Shown in pieces: positions 12,026 to 22,599 of a stretch of DNA of 64,000 bases. Both the position numbers and the translations under genes were made by a program. Position 1 is the first letter of the stretch. The number at the start of each line of letters is the position of its first letter. Below the pieces are notes generated by a model, which did no database searches, was not told where the DNA came from, and was given only the letters and a program-made list of their open reading frames with translations. The DNA is from Clusia tigrina (taxonomy: Eukaryota; Arthropoda; Insecta; Diptera; Clusiidae): contig OV050030.1 of NCBI GenBank assembly GCA_920105625.2, positions 95,362,652 to 95,426,651 on the forward strand, in the 5' to 3' direction.

Positions 12026-13010
12026 GTGGTATGTCTTAGGGAAGGAGTTTTCCCGAAACGGTGGAAAAGCCAGCGGTTGGTATTGATACCTAAAGCCGAT
12101 AAGCCAGCAGAGGACCCATCGGCCTACCGTCCCCTGTGCATGTTGGACACAGCAGGGAAGGTCCTGGAGCGGATTATCTGCGACCCGATCGACGAGGCGA
12201 TAGTGGATGCTGGAGGACTGGCGAGGCGCCAATATGGCTTCCGAAAGGCCAGATCCACCGTGGACGCTATTGACAAACTCGTCCAAACGGCGAAGGAGGC
12301 GATTCATGGCCAGAGATGGAAGGGGGGTGCCAAGAAGTATTGCCTCGTGGTCACCCTCGACGTCAAGAACGCTTTTAACTCGGCCAGCTGGGCGCACATA
12401 GCAGAAGCGCTGGCAGAGTTCAAAGTTCCCATCTATCAAAGGCGAATCGTCACCAGTTATTTTAGCGACAGGACCAGTCCGATAGAGGTGTAGAAACGTA
12501 CAAGCTCACCGGAGGTGTTCCCCAGGGGCTGTACTGGGGCCACTTCTCTGGAATGTTATGTACGATGGCATTATTATTAAATAATCGGATATGCGGACGA
12601 CATAGCGCTAGTGATCACGGAGGAGGAAACACCTGGAGGAGGTAATAGTAGAGGCCAATCACACAGTGGCCACTGTTGGAAGATGGCTGGAGGATGTAAT
12701 ACTGAAGCTGGCAGAGCACAAAACGGAGGCTATCCTTGTGTCAGGTCGAAAGGTACATGGGCTGAGAAGTCGAGCGTAAAGGCCTACGATCTCAGCACAC
12801 CGTACTGTGTCTGCAGACACCGCGCTGGTGATAGCCGGTATGATCCCGCTGGACCTGCTGGCCAAGGAGGCTTGGAGACAGATTCCGGCTGGAGGAATCC
12901 CCCTGCTGCGATAATTGTGGAGGCACGGAGCCCGAGGACGTGGAACGTGTCTTTTTTTCATGTCCACGATACAGCGGTGCCAGAGCGGTACGGCAAAGAG
13001 TCTGCGTAGA
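12026..13010 (+). pseudogene. R1-type LINE ORF2, RT palm and rearranged C-terminus
   Basis: 12026-12493 continues RT after the 12017 stop (same frame) with Y-R-P-L-C-M-L-D, R-Q-Y-G-F-R and L-V-V-T-L-D-V-K-N-A-F-N-S-A. It breaks at 12493; G-V-P-Q-G is readable at about 12512 and G-Y-A-D-D-I-A-L at about 12590 in other frames. The thumb and the CCHC terminus are scrambled in 12611-13250: short pieces such as A-E-H-K-T-E-A-I-L-V-S-G-R can be recognised but not a continuous domain. Confidence 0.7.
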
Positions 13011-13300
13011 ACCTGTGGACACCGGATAACCTCGTGCACTATATGCTCGAGTGCCCGGAGAAATGGGACGTGGTGTATGACACCACGTCCCATTGCAAAA
13101 TTATGCGAGACCTCCGCCACTTGGAGTGGCGGCGACGTTCAGGGAATCAATAGGAGGGGTCCGTTGACCAACCCACTCCCAGACAAAGTATTGCTTAACG
13201 GCCATGTACCGTCTGGGAGGCGTCTGAGTGGTTTGAGAGGGTAAGAGCCCCACACTACTGGTGCGAGAGCGCCCAGTGTCTGTTTGCAGATTCCACGTCC
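13010..13300 (+). other. 3' end of the R1-type LINE
   Basis: Non-coding remainder with an 18-20 bp inverted pair around 13055-13095 (GAAATGGGACGTGGTGT and its reverse complement ACACCACGTCCCATT), which would form a hairpin. It ends in A-rich tail units. No other feature seen. Confidence 0.45.
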
Positions 13301-13334
13301 GAACCAATAAAAAATAAAAATAAAAATAAAAAAA

Positions 13335-13420
<86 letters not shown>

Positions 13421-13465
13421 CCATATACATATCCATATACATCTAAATATGCAAACACATATTCA
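13300..13465. repeat. (ATACAT)n microsatellite
   Basis: About 20 units of CATATA/ATACAT following the LINE A-rich tail. Open frames over it are artefacts of the repeat. Confidence 0.92.
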
Positions 13466-13483
13466 AATACATATACTCGTATA

Positions 13484-13787
13484 AGTTATCACGCGGCGTT
13501 CGCATGAAGCACCTGAAAATAATAAGAGGATCAACTTACAATCACTAAATACGCGCCAACGTAGTGCACGCGCATCCGGCATAGCTGCAGCGAGTGCAGC
13601 GGCGACTTAGCCATTGTGGGAACTGTCATGTCAGCAGTTTTAGGGTAGCGGATAAGTTAGGCTCTGCTTTTGTTTATTCTAGGCTATAAATATGTGTAAC
13701 GTTTAATTATTCAGGCAGTCCGCATTTGGATAAAACCAATCGCTGTCAAAGTAAAATACCTAAACAAAAATACAGTGTGTTTCAATT
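13484..13787 (+). repeat. Probable errantivirus LTR (5' or solo)
   Basis: Starts AGTTATC directly after CTCGTATA, includes CACGCGCATCCGGCATAGC (sharing CACGCGCATCCG with the LTR of element E at 45680), a TATAAATA box near 13685 and ends ...TTTCAATTT. It is followed by TGAGGCAGTGGAC, which reads as a mutated Ser-tRNA-type primer site (TGGCGCAGTCGG). AGTTA starts and insertion in TATA are errantivirus traits. Only one copy is seen, so the boundaries are inferred. Confidence 0.5.
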
Positions 13788-13929
13788 TGAGGCAGTGGAC
13801 TGTTTTATAAAATTATAATTTTTTTATATGTACATGCTACTGGAATTGTATTTGGAAACCGAAAGTTCAGAGTAAAATATGGATCATACTTCATAAAGGA
13901 CTTTGTGTATATGAATAATTCTCTGCAGA
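13788..13929. other. Short non-coding stretch after the LTR
   Basis: AT-rich, no frame; possibly the leader of the element whose LTR lies just upstream. Ends where jockey RT sequence begins. Confidence 0.3.
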
Positions 13930-14096
13930 CGTCCCTACTGAAAATCATCTAGTCACTTCAACATTCGCAGATGACACTGCTATTCTTAGTATACATAGCA
14001 ATCCAATAGTGGAACGAAAATGGAAGTGTGGCTGGCAAATTGGCGCATTAAGGTAAATGATACCAAGAGCATTCATATTACGTTTACAGTGATGGT
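13930..14096 (+). pseudogene. Jockey-type LINE RT fragment
   Basis: Reads T-F-A-D-D-T-A-I-L-S and then, after a frameshift, M-E-V-W-L-A-N-W-R-I-K-V-N-D-T-K-S. This is the palm (F-A-D-D) and following helix of a jockey-clade reverse transcriptase. Only about 55 residues survive; both ends are cut off by unrelated Gypsy sequence. Confidence 0.7.
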
Positions 14097-14604
14097 AAGG
14101 GGCGTGCCGAAAGTGCAGACCCAACTGTCGAAAAAAGCTCGTGCGAAGGTTATAGCTCGGATGTCCAGGAGTGGGACAGCCACTGGCCATCGGGAAAAGC
14201 GGTCGATGATGGTCATGCAGTTCGACAATCCTCTCACCAGCGGTAGTTTGATAAGGTCTACTTGTAAATGGCAGAACCTGTCGCTACAGTTGGATACGCG
14301 GGTGCTCCAGCAGGTGAGGCATCTCTACGACAGAGGTTTGTTCCAGGCTGATGGTGGTGTCGTCGAGGATGAGATCGTGCAGGTGCGCGAAAGTGCATGT
14401 ACACGAATCGAGCGTTAAACTGGAGGATGTTGTCCAGATGACGGCTTTGCCTCAGCGTTGCCTTGTCTGACCGTTGCTGTGTAGCGAATGCGAGCGGCTT
14501 ATGGTCCGTGTAGATCGTAAAGGCCCTCCAAAATCCTTTTGAAATGCCTGACTTCGGCATACGCCGCTCGTAACTTCCTGTCATTAGCGCTGTAACGAGT
14601 TTGC
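14097..14604 (-). pseudogene. Ty3/Gypsy fragment: RNase H and integrase core pieces
   Basis: On the minus strand 14258-14584 reads F-T-I-Y-T-D-H-K-P-L-A-F-A and R-Q-S-R-H-L-D, the RNase H of a Kabuki/CsRn1-like Gypsy element. Downstream on the minus strand (14097-14290) is an integrase core piece: C-H-L-Q-V-D-L-I-K-L-P, then C-M-T-I-I-D-R-F-S-R-W-P. The intervening RNase H tail and zinc finger are deleted. Orientation is opposite to both neighbours. Confidence 0.65.
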
Positions 14605-14605
14605 C

Positions 14606-16423
14606 GTGGATTCAGCTTCCTTGAGAAGAAACCTAGAGGCTTCAAGATCCCATCGGGCTGTTCCTGAAAAACACATTAAGACAGTTGAAAGAGACCTGGC
14701 GAAACTGGAAAAAATCGGGCTATTATTAGATTTTCAGAAATGTTCTTTCTTTCAAAGAAAAATTTCGTTCTTGGGATTTGACATTGATCAAAACGGTTTG
14801 TCCAAAATAAAGACATGGTTTCTGCAGTTGTTTACTCACCTGTTTCCTAAAATATTTCTGAACTACGTGCGTTTATCGGACTAGTAAATTATTATTGAAA
14901 GTTTATTCTAAACTTTGCAAATACCATGGAACCTTTATATACTTTATTACGCAAAGACGCTAGGTTCAGGTAGATAGGACCATGTCAACGCCCTTAGGGA
15001 AGTCTGAAGGCAGAAATCACTTCAGATCGCCTCTTAGTTTCATTCAATCCTAGTTGTCCAATAGTTCTAGAAACAGATGCATCTAATGTGGCAATAGCTA
15101 GAACTTTGTCTCATGATTAATCTAACGGTAGTCGGAAATAGGTTTGTCTTATAAAGGGATCAAAAACCACTTTTATCCATTTTCGGAGAAAACAAGGGTG
15201 ATTTCAGCAGCTCGTATACATCGATGGGCATTGATTTTATCAGGTTTCGATTATACCATGCGGCATGTAAAGGGTTCCGCAAATTTTACTGACAATCCAC
15301 AAATTCTCAATCTGAATGAGGATGTATAACAAAATTATATTAATTTCATTTCAGAAAATAATGAGTTACATTTAAATTTCAAAAAAAAACTACAAGAGAC
15401 GCTTGTCTATCAAAGGTGAAAGAAGCTGTGGAAAGTGGAAAGTTCAGTTAATTGAAAGGTGAAACGTTTCTAGGATTCCAGAACAAAAGCTCAGAACTCT
15501 CCGTCGAGTTTGTTTGTTTATTTAGGGGGATTAGAAGTGTAATTCCTAACAGTTTAAGAAACCGTATTTTAAATGAGCTACATGCTTCCCACATGGGTAT
15601 CATAACAACTAAGTCTTTAGCTCGATCCTACAAATGGTGACTTAACATAGAGACATTAATTTCCAATTGTGTGTCGTGCAAAAAGCTGCAACCAAGTCCA
15701 CACAAAAGACTACCGTTTGGTCTCGAATTCATTTAGACTTGGCGGGCCCTATAAAAATTGTTACTTCCTCATAGTAGTAGATTCATATTCAAAACGGGTT
15801 GAGATCTTTAGAACCAAACATATCACGACTGCTTTTACAGTTACAAGGCTAAGAGAAATGTTCAATAGGTTCGGTTTAGTTGTCATTTTGGTTAGCGACA
15901 ACGGAAGCCAGTTTACGGCAGGCCAGTTTCAACATTTTCTAAAAAAGAATAGCATACAACATTTGTTAGCCCCACCAGGCTTTCCTGCTACAAACGGGCA
16001 AGCGGAAAATTTAATAAAAACATTTAAGAAGTCCCTGATAGCAAACTGAACCATTGACACTTGTGAAGATTTAGACGTTATAATCAATAGGTTTTTTTTG
16101 GCTATAGATCTATGAAGCATTGTACTACAGAGGAATCCCTAGCAAAAATAATGTTAGGTATGAAACTAAAAAGTCAGTGTAGCTTATTTAAACTACCCCT
16201 AGTCAAATCTGAAATCAACAGTAAGCAATTTAATAACGTGAAAAACTATAGAGGTTCTAGCGATATGAGTTTCGAAAGGTGCTCCCGTTTTTATTCGAGA
16301 TTATTCCGACCCAAACAAGAATAATTGGCAAGAAGCAACAGTAAAAGAGCGGCTAGGATTACGAACGTACACTTGCACAATCTCTAAAATCAATAGATTG
16401 ATAAAAGGTCACATCGACCAAAT
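14606..16423 (+). pseudogene. pol: Ty3/Gypsy (mag-like) pol remnant: RT thumb, RNase H, integrase
   Basis: Plus-strand pol in many frames. 14650-14810: RT thumb (L-D-F-Q-K-C-S-F-F, F-L-G-F-D-I-D). 15050-15329: RNase H (E-T-D-A-S-N-V-A-I; A-A-R-I-H-R-W-A-L-I-L-S-G-F; M-R-H-V-K-G-S-A-N). 15452-15700: integrase zinc-binding region (H-A-S-H-M-G-I, C-V-S-C-K). 15730-16049: catalytic core (H-L-D-L-A-G-P; V-S-D-N-G-S-Q-F; T-N-G-Q-A-E-N). 16112-16423: C-terminal tail ending with A-P-V-F-I-R-D-Y and I-S-K-I-N-R-L-I-K. The N-terminal pol, gag and LTRs are not present. Multiple stops and shifts show an old copy. Confidence 0.7.
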
Positions 16424-17822
16424 GTTCACAAATCGTATTCTAACGAGGACGTGAGGACGGGTTATATTCAGAAATTCCGCAGGGACGTTTGCGTGAACGA
16501 AAAAATAAAATTAAATATAAAGAATAATTTTCTTTGAAATTGAATATTGTGAGTAAAAAACAAAATGAATTATTGATTTTTGATTGAATTTTATTTATTA
16601 ACATTAACATTAATTTCTGGATCTGAAGCTGATTATAATCCAATTTATATACATAAATTATCATAATTGAAGTCATTATACAATTAGAATTGTATTTCAT
16701 CTGTTGAGGACTTAATTCAAATGTTAATTGATATGCATTATTGTTATATATGGATAAGAATTTAAATATCTAAGAAATAAATATTTAAATATATTAGTAT
16801 ATATCTAAGGTTTTTGAGAATATATTTGTCATTTAGAGACGAGAGTTATAGCAAAGAAGACTAAGAAAAGACATTCAATTCCCTCCATATTTATTTACCG
16901 TTCCGACCATTTTTTTTGGTCACACGTATAGTGTATGTCAATTTATAGTGTTTGTTGTAAAAATATTCCATATCCCTGTAGTGAAAATTATAGGCAGTCT
17001 TCAAAATATACTACTAAATTTAATAGTAAAAAATCAAGTGGTTAATTTACTAGTTCAAAACTTATCTCTAAGTTAACCAGTTACTGATTTCTGCGGCACT
17101 TCATTGCCGTGTATACTAAATGTGTCCTTTCTTGTCAATTTAATAAAAAAGGAAGTAAAGACAAACATTGGAATTTGAAGAAAAACAGTTATTTTTATAG
17201 TTTCAACCACTTTTTGTAATTCCTCATTTTAGATATAAATCTTGAAGTTAACGCGTGTTTTAAAATATCCGCAAAGTGTTTGCAAAGAAGAGTGGAAATG
17301 GGGCACCATCACTAAACATACTGAATTAATACACTCCCCATTTATGCACAAAAATTATTTTACATGTCGAGTACACATTATTATATTATGTATACATGAA
17401 CTTTACATATAATATGAGTTTTACTAGTACTTTAACTAGTTGGTTTCACTGCAGGGATGTTGTCTAAAATAGCGAATATTCGGAGAAAAAAATGAGAAGA
17501 AATCAGAGCTACGTTTAAATTAAGCTTTTAGGGGGTCACTTCATTTGTATTTTAAAAAGAGCTGCGAATCTTCTAAAAAAATTGTATTATTTAATTTGGA
17601 ATCGAAAACTCAAATGTTAACAAGTTCTTTTCATAAATTATAACTATTCTTAATGTAGAATCTGATCCAATTGCTTTCCATTTACACTTTTGTTTACTGT
17701 AAACGCACCATAGTAATCATAAGATGTAGAAAAATAATTATTTGGTTTTTTGCCAAAATATTATACTACGAATAACTAAAATAACTAATAACTAAAATAA
17801 TTAATAAATCCATTTCAACATT
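16424..17822. other. AT-rich DNA with no recognisable gene
   Basis: About 1.4 kb, strongly AT-rich, with scattered stops in all frames. No LTR, terminal repeat, RNA gene or conserved protein motif was recognised. It may be the 3' flank of the mag-like element or ordinary intergenic DNA. Confidence 0.6.
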
Positions 17823-18107
17823 TTGTCACAAATAACAAAATTAAGATAATAATTCAAGTTTGTAGCAACAAATCGTTTATACAAAAAAAAATATGATTCG
17901 CTTTCCTAAATTTCAGTTACACTTTTTCTCATGCAGCCTCTTAACGTTCGCTTTACAACTTGACACACGCTTTCCGACTGATCCTCTCGACATTCGTTGT
18001 ACGACTTAAACAGATAATTATGCACGCTAATATTTGCGCTCGCTTAAACTAATTTACATTGTATTAGCATTTTATATATACTGGTAAACATGTCTATAAT
18101 TCTTACA
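17823..18107 (-). repeat. Gypsy-A 3' LTR (distal end lost)
   Basis: Aligns with 21845-22125 through shared blocks such as AACGTTCGCTTTACAACTTGACACACGC and GCACGCTAATATTTGCGC. On the minus strand it starts TGTAAGAATTATAGACATG at 18107. Its left end (the last roughly 70 bp of the LTR) no longer matches, so it is truncated or diverged there. Confidence 0.75.
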
Positions 18108-18183
18108 TTCGGCCATTCTGAATGTCGGATGTCTCAGACGCTTCGGACCATCCTGCCCGCCAACTTTATGCACCTCATATCGA

Positions 18184-19138
18184 TCATTTCGCATTTTCGC
18201 ATTTCGCTAGTTTCAGCCCAACTCCAAATTGGGTACGCCGAATAGCGAGTGTGTCACCGATTTTGTAAGTGTTTGCTGATTTACGTTTTTTGTCGAACTG
18301 CTTCCTATTCTCGGCTTGAATTTTCTGGATTTCCTGCTTCGCATCGTCGCGCATTTGTTGTCTCTCTTGCTCGAAGTCTTTAATAAGCGCTTCCTCAAAT
18401 TGACGACTTAGCTCTAGGTCCTCAGAAGTAAACATTTTTGTACCAAAACAGCACCTCAATTGGCGTTCGTTTCGTACTCCTGGAAGTAGAAGAGTTAATA
18501 ATTGTTTGCAATGGAGTTACATGTTGGAACCATCTGTGCGGGTCATCGAGAGACAATTTTGCTAACATTTCTATAATAATTTTGTTCATTCGCTCCACCT
18601 GTCCATTTCCTCTGTGAACCCATGTGGTTGTAGCGTGATGACTGATGTTATGAACGTTGCAATATTCTGCGAAATCGCCTGCTGTGAATGCTGCCCCCTT
18701 ATCGATTATAATACGGCAGGGATTTCCAAATATTTCACTTATCTTTTCCAGCTTGCTTAGCACCTCTGCCGTAGTAGTAGACTTTACTGGAAATATGATG
18801 ATTACGAACAAATACTTGTAAGATTTCGTTGTTGAGGGCAATGGCCCGATGTGAAAAGTGTGTAATGGCCCGTCGATTTTCTCGATTGGATTAAGAAATC
18901 CTTCCTGCTTACCAGCTTTTCGATTTGCCGATATACAAACAATGCAAGTCGAAATAGCTCTCTCAATATACTTCCTAGCATTCGGTACGTAATATTCTTG
19001 TTTGACTATCGCCTCTACCTTGCTGGTACTTAAATGTCCTCTTTCGTGTAATTTTGTGATCAGCTCATTTCTCATTGACTTTGGTATGACCAGAAGGTAA
19101 GCACCTTCTACAAATTTACAGAGCACACCGCAACGCAT
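18184..19138 (-). pseudogene. pol: Gypsy-A integrase
   Basis: 19138-18422 carries the zinc-binding region (H-E-R-G-H-L, C-I-V-C-I) and the catalytic core (I-I-I-D-K-G-A-A-F and G-N-G-Q-V-E-R-M-N). The first core aspartate is missing: where family members have H-I-D-H-L-G-P this copy reads F-H-I-G-P-L-P. 18459-18184, in another frame, is the coiled, K/E/Q-rich C-terminal segment ending in a G-D-T-L-A-I-R-R-T-Q chromatin-binding-like fold. The enzyme would insert the cDNA; this copy cannot. Confidence 0.8.
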
Positions 19139-19172
19139 TTGGAAATTCTCAAACTCCCACTATCTAGTAGCT

Positions 19173-19660
19173 TTATAAAAACCTGGCATATCTCATCCGT
19201 AGCTTGTGATTTTTGATGGAATGAAGGATAGCATCTTCAACTCTTAGTACGACAGGGTGTCGACTTATTGCATCCACGTGACGCATGCAGCTGCCTGATC
19301 GATGTTTTACTGTGCAATAAAATTCATGAATCTGCATAGGCCAATGTGCTACCCTGCTGTTAAGTGCCTTCTTCGACATTGTCAGCTGAAATAACTTGCA
19401 ATCTGTAAAGATATCAAATTTTAAACCCAACAAATAAATTCTAAGTCGTTTCAATGCTTTTATGATCGCCAAAACTTCTAGGTCGTAGCTAGGTAATTTC
19501 TTTCTGCAGCTGTCGTTTTGTAGCTTAAATAAAAAACTGGGTGATGATCGTCATGTTTTTGCAGCAATACAGCATCGTATCCCTCTTTGCTAGCATCTGT
19601 GTGAAATTGTTTAGGCAGCTTTTGATTAAATAGTTTCAGTACTGGTTAAGCACGTTGATC
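19173..19660 (-). pseudogene. pol: Gypsy-A RNase H
   Basis: 19472-19173 reads F-D-I-F-T-D-C-K-L-F-Q-L and V-K-H-R-S-G-S-C-M-R-H-V-D-A-I-S-R, the second half of a Gypsy RNase H. The upstream part (D-A-S-K-E-G-Y-D-A-V-L-L-Q, about 19600-19540) is readable in a shifted frame. Confidence 0.7.
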
Positions 19661-19679
19661 TTTAAGTAAAATGAACGCT

Positions 19680-20396
19680 TCATTTTCGGCTTCGCCCCAT
19701 CGAAAAACTACATCTCCCTTGGTAAGGTCGGTTAATGGTTATTAAATCGTCCTTATAAACAAGTACGACGCCATCTCTTATCAGATCTTTAAAAATAGTA
19801 TTGATGAATCGTTGAAATGCTGAAGGCGAATTGCAAAGACCAAATGGTGCCTTCCGAAATTCAAATTGGCCATCCGGGGTTACAAAGGATGTGTATTTCA
19901 TGCTCTATTTGTCCACATCGACGTGGAAACCCCCATTACGCAAATCCAGTGTAGTAAAAATTCGTGCTTCGTAAAGACCTTCCAGTACTTCTTTTATATT
20001 TGGCAATGGATATCTATCGCGAATAACCTTTGAATTTAATTTTCGATAGTCGATACAGAGCCGATGAGTGCCATCCTTCTTACGCGCCAATACTATGGGA
20101 CTCGCGAAATTCGATGAACTTGGCTGTATTATGCCCTGCTCCAACAATTCTTCTATTTGTGAGTTGACAATCTCCTTCTCTTTCGGTGCAAGCCTTCGTT
20201 GGTTTTGAAAAATTGGTTTGTGATCTTCTAGATAGATCCGCATCTTCACACATGAGGTACCTACTTTCTTTGGATTGTATGATAAAGGTAATTGCTGTAG
20301 AGTTTGCTTAATGTCAAGTGCACGAATATGCTGTAACCCATCTAGCTCTTCAGCTGTCTGAGAATGCTTAATGAGATTTACTTGCGCTAGCATCAA
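19680..20396 (-). pseudogene. pol: Gypsy-A reverse transcriptase
   Basis: 20396-19905: fingers with R-K-K-D-G-T-H-R-L-C-I-D-Y-R-K-L-N, Y-P-L-P-N-I and F-T-T-L-D-L-R-N-G-G-F-H-V. Stop at about 19905. 19901-19680: F-G-L-C-N-S-P-S-A-F-Q-R-F and the catalytic box, which reads V-Y-K-D-D-L-I instead of the usual Y-x-D-D with a small or hydrophobic x. The thumb is truncated at 19680. Confidence 0.8.
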
Positions 20397-20707
20397 TTTG
20401 TCATCGCCAGTATTTCCTTTATAGGTCGTAGTATTATATCTTTACTAGTCCAACTGTCGGGTACAATATCATAATTTAGCTCGTATGATTCACCCTCTAT
20501 TTCTGTGCCAAGCTTAACGAAATCAAGTGTCGATTTGCTTGTGCCGCCAAAAGCTACTGCTCCCATACTAGGACCATCGAAATGTCTAACTCCAAACTCA
20601 TTCGTTACACTCTGTCTTATGATGCTAATATCGCTTCCAGTATCCAACATCGCTCTTAACTTGACACCGTGTATTTTCACTTGTATAGACATATCTGGAA
20701 TTTTCAC
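20393..20707 (-). pseudogene. pol: Gypsy-A aspartic protease
   Basis: About 104 residues. The active-site triplet is in M-L-D-T-G-S-D-I-S, with a second hydrophobic-glycine motif near D-I-I-L. Four bases of overlap with the RT frame suggest a one-frame polyprotein interrupted by a small indel. It would cleave Gag-Pol. Confidence 0.75.
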
Positions 20708-20729
20708 CCTATTAACCTGCGCATAATTC

Positions 20730-21312
20730 TGGTGTTCACTGGATTTTGTTCTCTGTTTTGGACAATCAGATGCGATGTGACCAAATTCATTGCATTCGCG
20801 TGCCCAATGCGATTTTTCCCCACAGTTATTACATCGCTTATTTACATTGGCGCAAATTTATCGTAGCTTTTGATGCTTAAGTCGCCCTTACCGCTCATAC
20901 ATCCACTAGTACCCTTACTGTCGTAGCGTTTGCTTTTGTTTCTTTCTTCATTTTGCTCTGACTTACATTTTTAGTATGCGTTAAAGTGGCTATTAAGCTC
21001 TGCAATACTACGCGATTGGTATAGAATCGTTTTGTTCGCTGCCTCATCCTGTATACCTGCTATAATATAACCGATGAGGTGGTGTGGCTCTACTTTTCCG
21101 CCTGCAGCAATTTTTTTCATCTTATATAAGTATTCTAAAAGTGTTTCTTCTGTTATCTTGCTAGTATTCTCTAGCACTTTGTTTACATTATCGCTCTCAC
21201 GGGATTGAAACTCGTTTTGTAATATTGTTTTTAAACTCTCCCAACTAGACACGTCGCTCTCTGCTTCAACCTCTAGTTTTGCTGCCCCGGCCAGCAGCTG
21301 TCTACCGTACAA
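20730..21312 (-). pseudogene. gag: Gypsy-A gag (capsid plus zinc knuckle)
   Basis: 21312-20971 reads W-E-S-L-K-T-I-L-Q-N-E-F, L-L-E-Y-L-Y-K-M-K and H-H-L-I-G-Y-I-I-A-G-I, the retrotransposon gag capsid pattern. 20870-20780 on the minus strand encodes C-N-N-C-G-E-K-S-H-W-A-R-E-C, a CCHC knuckle, followed by a partial second one (G-H-I-A-S-D-C). The N-terminal gag upstream of 21312 is broken. Confidence 0.75.
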
Positions 21313-21761
21313 AAATTTCTCGACAACATTCCAACGACAAACCGAAACAATATTTTCGATTTCGTTTAACCACTCTCTAATATTTCTATTTGAGTCGCCA
21401 TCAAACTTTTCCAGCGCTTCCTACACATCTCATAGTTGAATGGTGTTTTGCACTATATTGTTGTTACCTACAGGGTATTTTGCTTCCTCGCTTGTCATTG
21501 TTATTTGTGTTGATGTTGTTGTTAGTTTATCTCCGCTCAACTGTAGTTTACACCAAAGTCGTCTATGGCTGATGGTCTCTTTTTGCTTATTTGGTCGACG
21601 CTGTTTCTTGGTGCTTCTGCAATCGTACGATTAAGTTCCGTTTTAGCTAATAACCGTATGGCAAACCACTCTTTTTCAGAAGTTCTTATAACTATTTTGT
21701 TGTCAATGCTGAAAGGTCATTAGTAGACATTAGTAAATTTTAATTATTTATTGTTTAAAAA

Positions 21762-21775
21762 CACTTCTGACACCA
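21762..21775 (-). other. Gypsy-A primer binding site
   Basis: On the minus strand TGGTGTCAGAAGTG follows immediately after the LTR end CCCACA. The sequence looks complementary to the 3' end of a leucine tRNA, as in some Gypsy families; the tRNA assignment is from recall. Confidence 0.6.
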
Positions 21776-22304
<529 letters not shown>

Positions 22305-22391
22305 TGGTATATATAGTCAGGAACTTTTTCGGAGGCGAGGTAAAGCTCAGCCATTCCAGAGTTCGTCGACAGAATAAAAACTTCCTGGTTA

Positions 22392-22565
22392 CTCGACGTT
22401 TGTTACTCCACTGTGGACGTTTGTTACTCTGCTGTGGACGTTTGTTGCTCTGCGTTGTTTCTTACTCTGCATTGTTTCTTACTCTGCCTTGTTCCTTACT
22501 ATGCCTTGTTTGATACTCTGCCTTGTTTCTTACTCTCCTTTGCTCTTACTCTGCATTACTCTACT
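22392..22565. repeat. 17-bp minisatellite, left copy
   Basis: Eight to ten imperfect units of TTGTTTCTTACTCTGCC with related GTTTGTTACTCTGCTGTGGAC units at the left. Its reverse complement is at 63476-63640. No coding role. Confidence 0.8.
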
Positions 22566-22599
22566 TTATGAAAGATTTTCAATCACTATTTAACCCACT

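Larger units (their letters stand above)
8691..13300 (+). mobile_element. R1-type non-LTR retrotransposon, decayed
   Basis: 5' untranslated region (8691-9116), a Gag-like ORF1 with CCHC knuckles broken by stops (9117-10724), ORF2 with endonuclease and RT (10721 onward), and a 3' end at about 13300 with an A-rich tail (AAAATAAAAATAAAAATAAA) passing into ATACAT repeats. ORF1 and ORF2 overlap as ATGA. CCHC knuckles in ORF1 and lack of a visible RNase H fit the R1 clade. ORF2 is rearranged after the YADD box. Confidence 0.75.

Noticed and set aside
13101..13458. Minus-strand M-Y-repeat frames over the ATACAT tract
   Set aside because: Created by the hexanucleotide repeat; not a protein.
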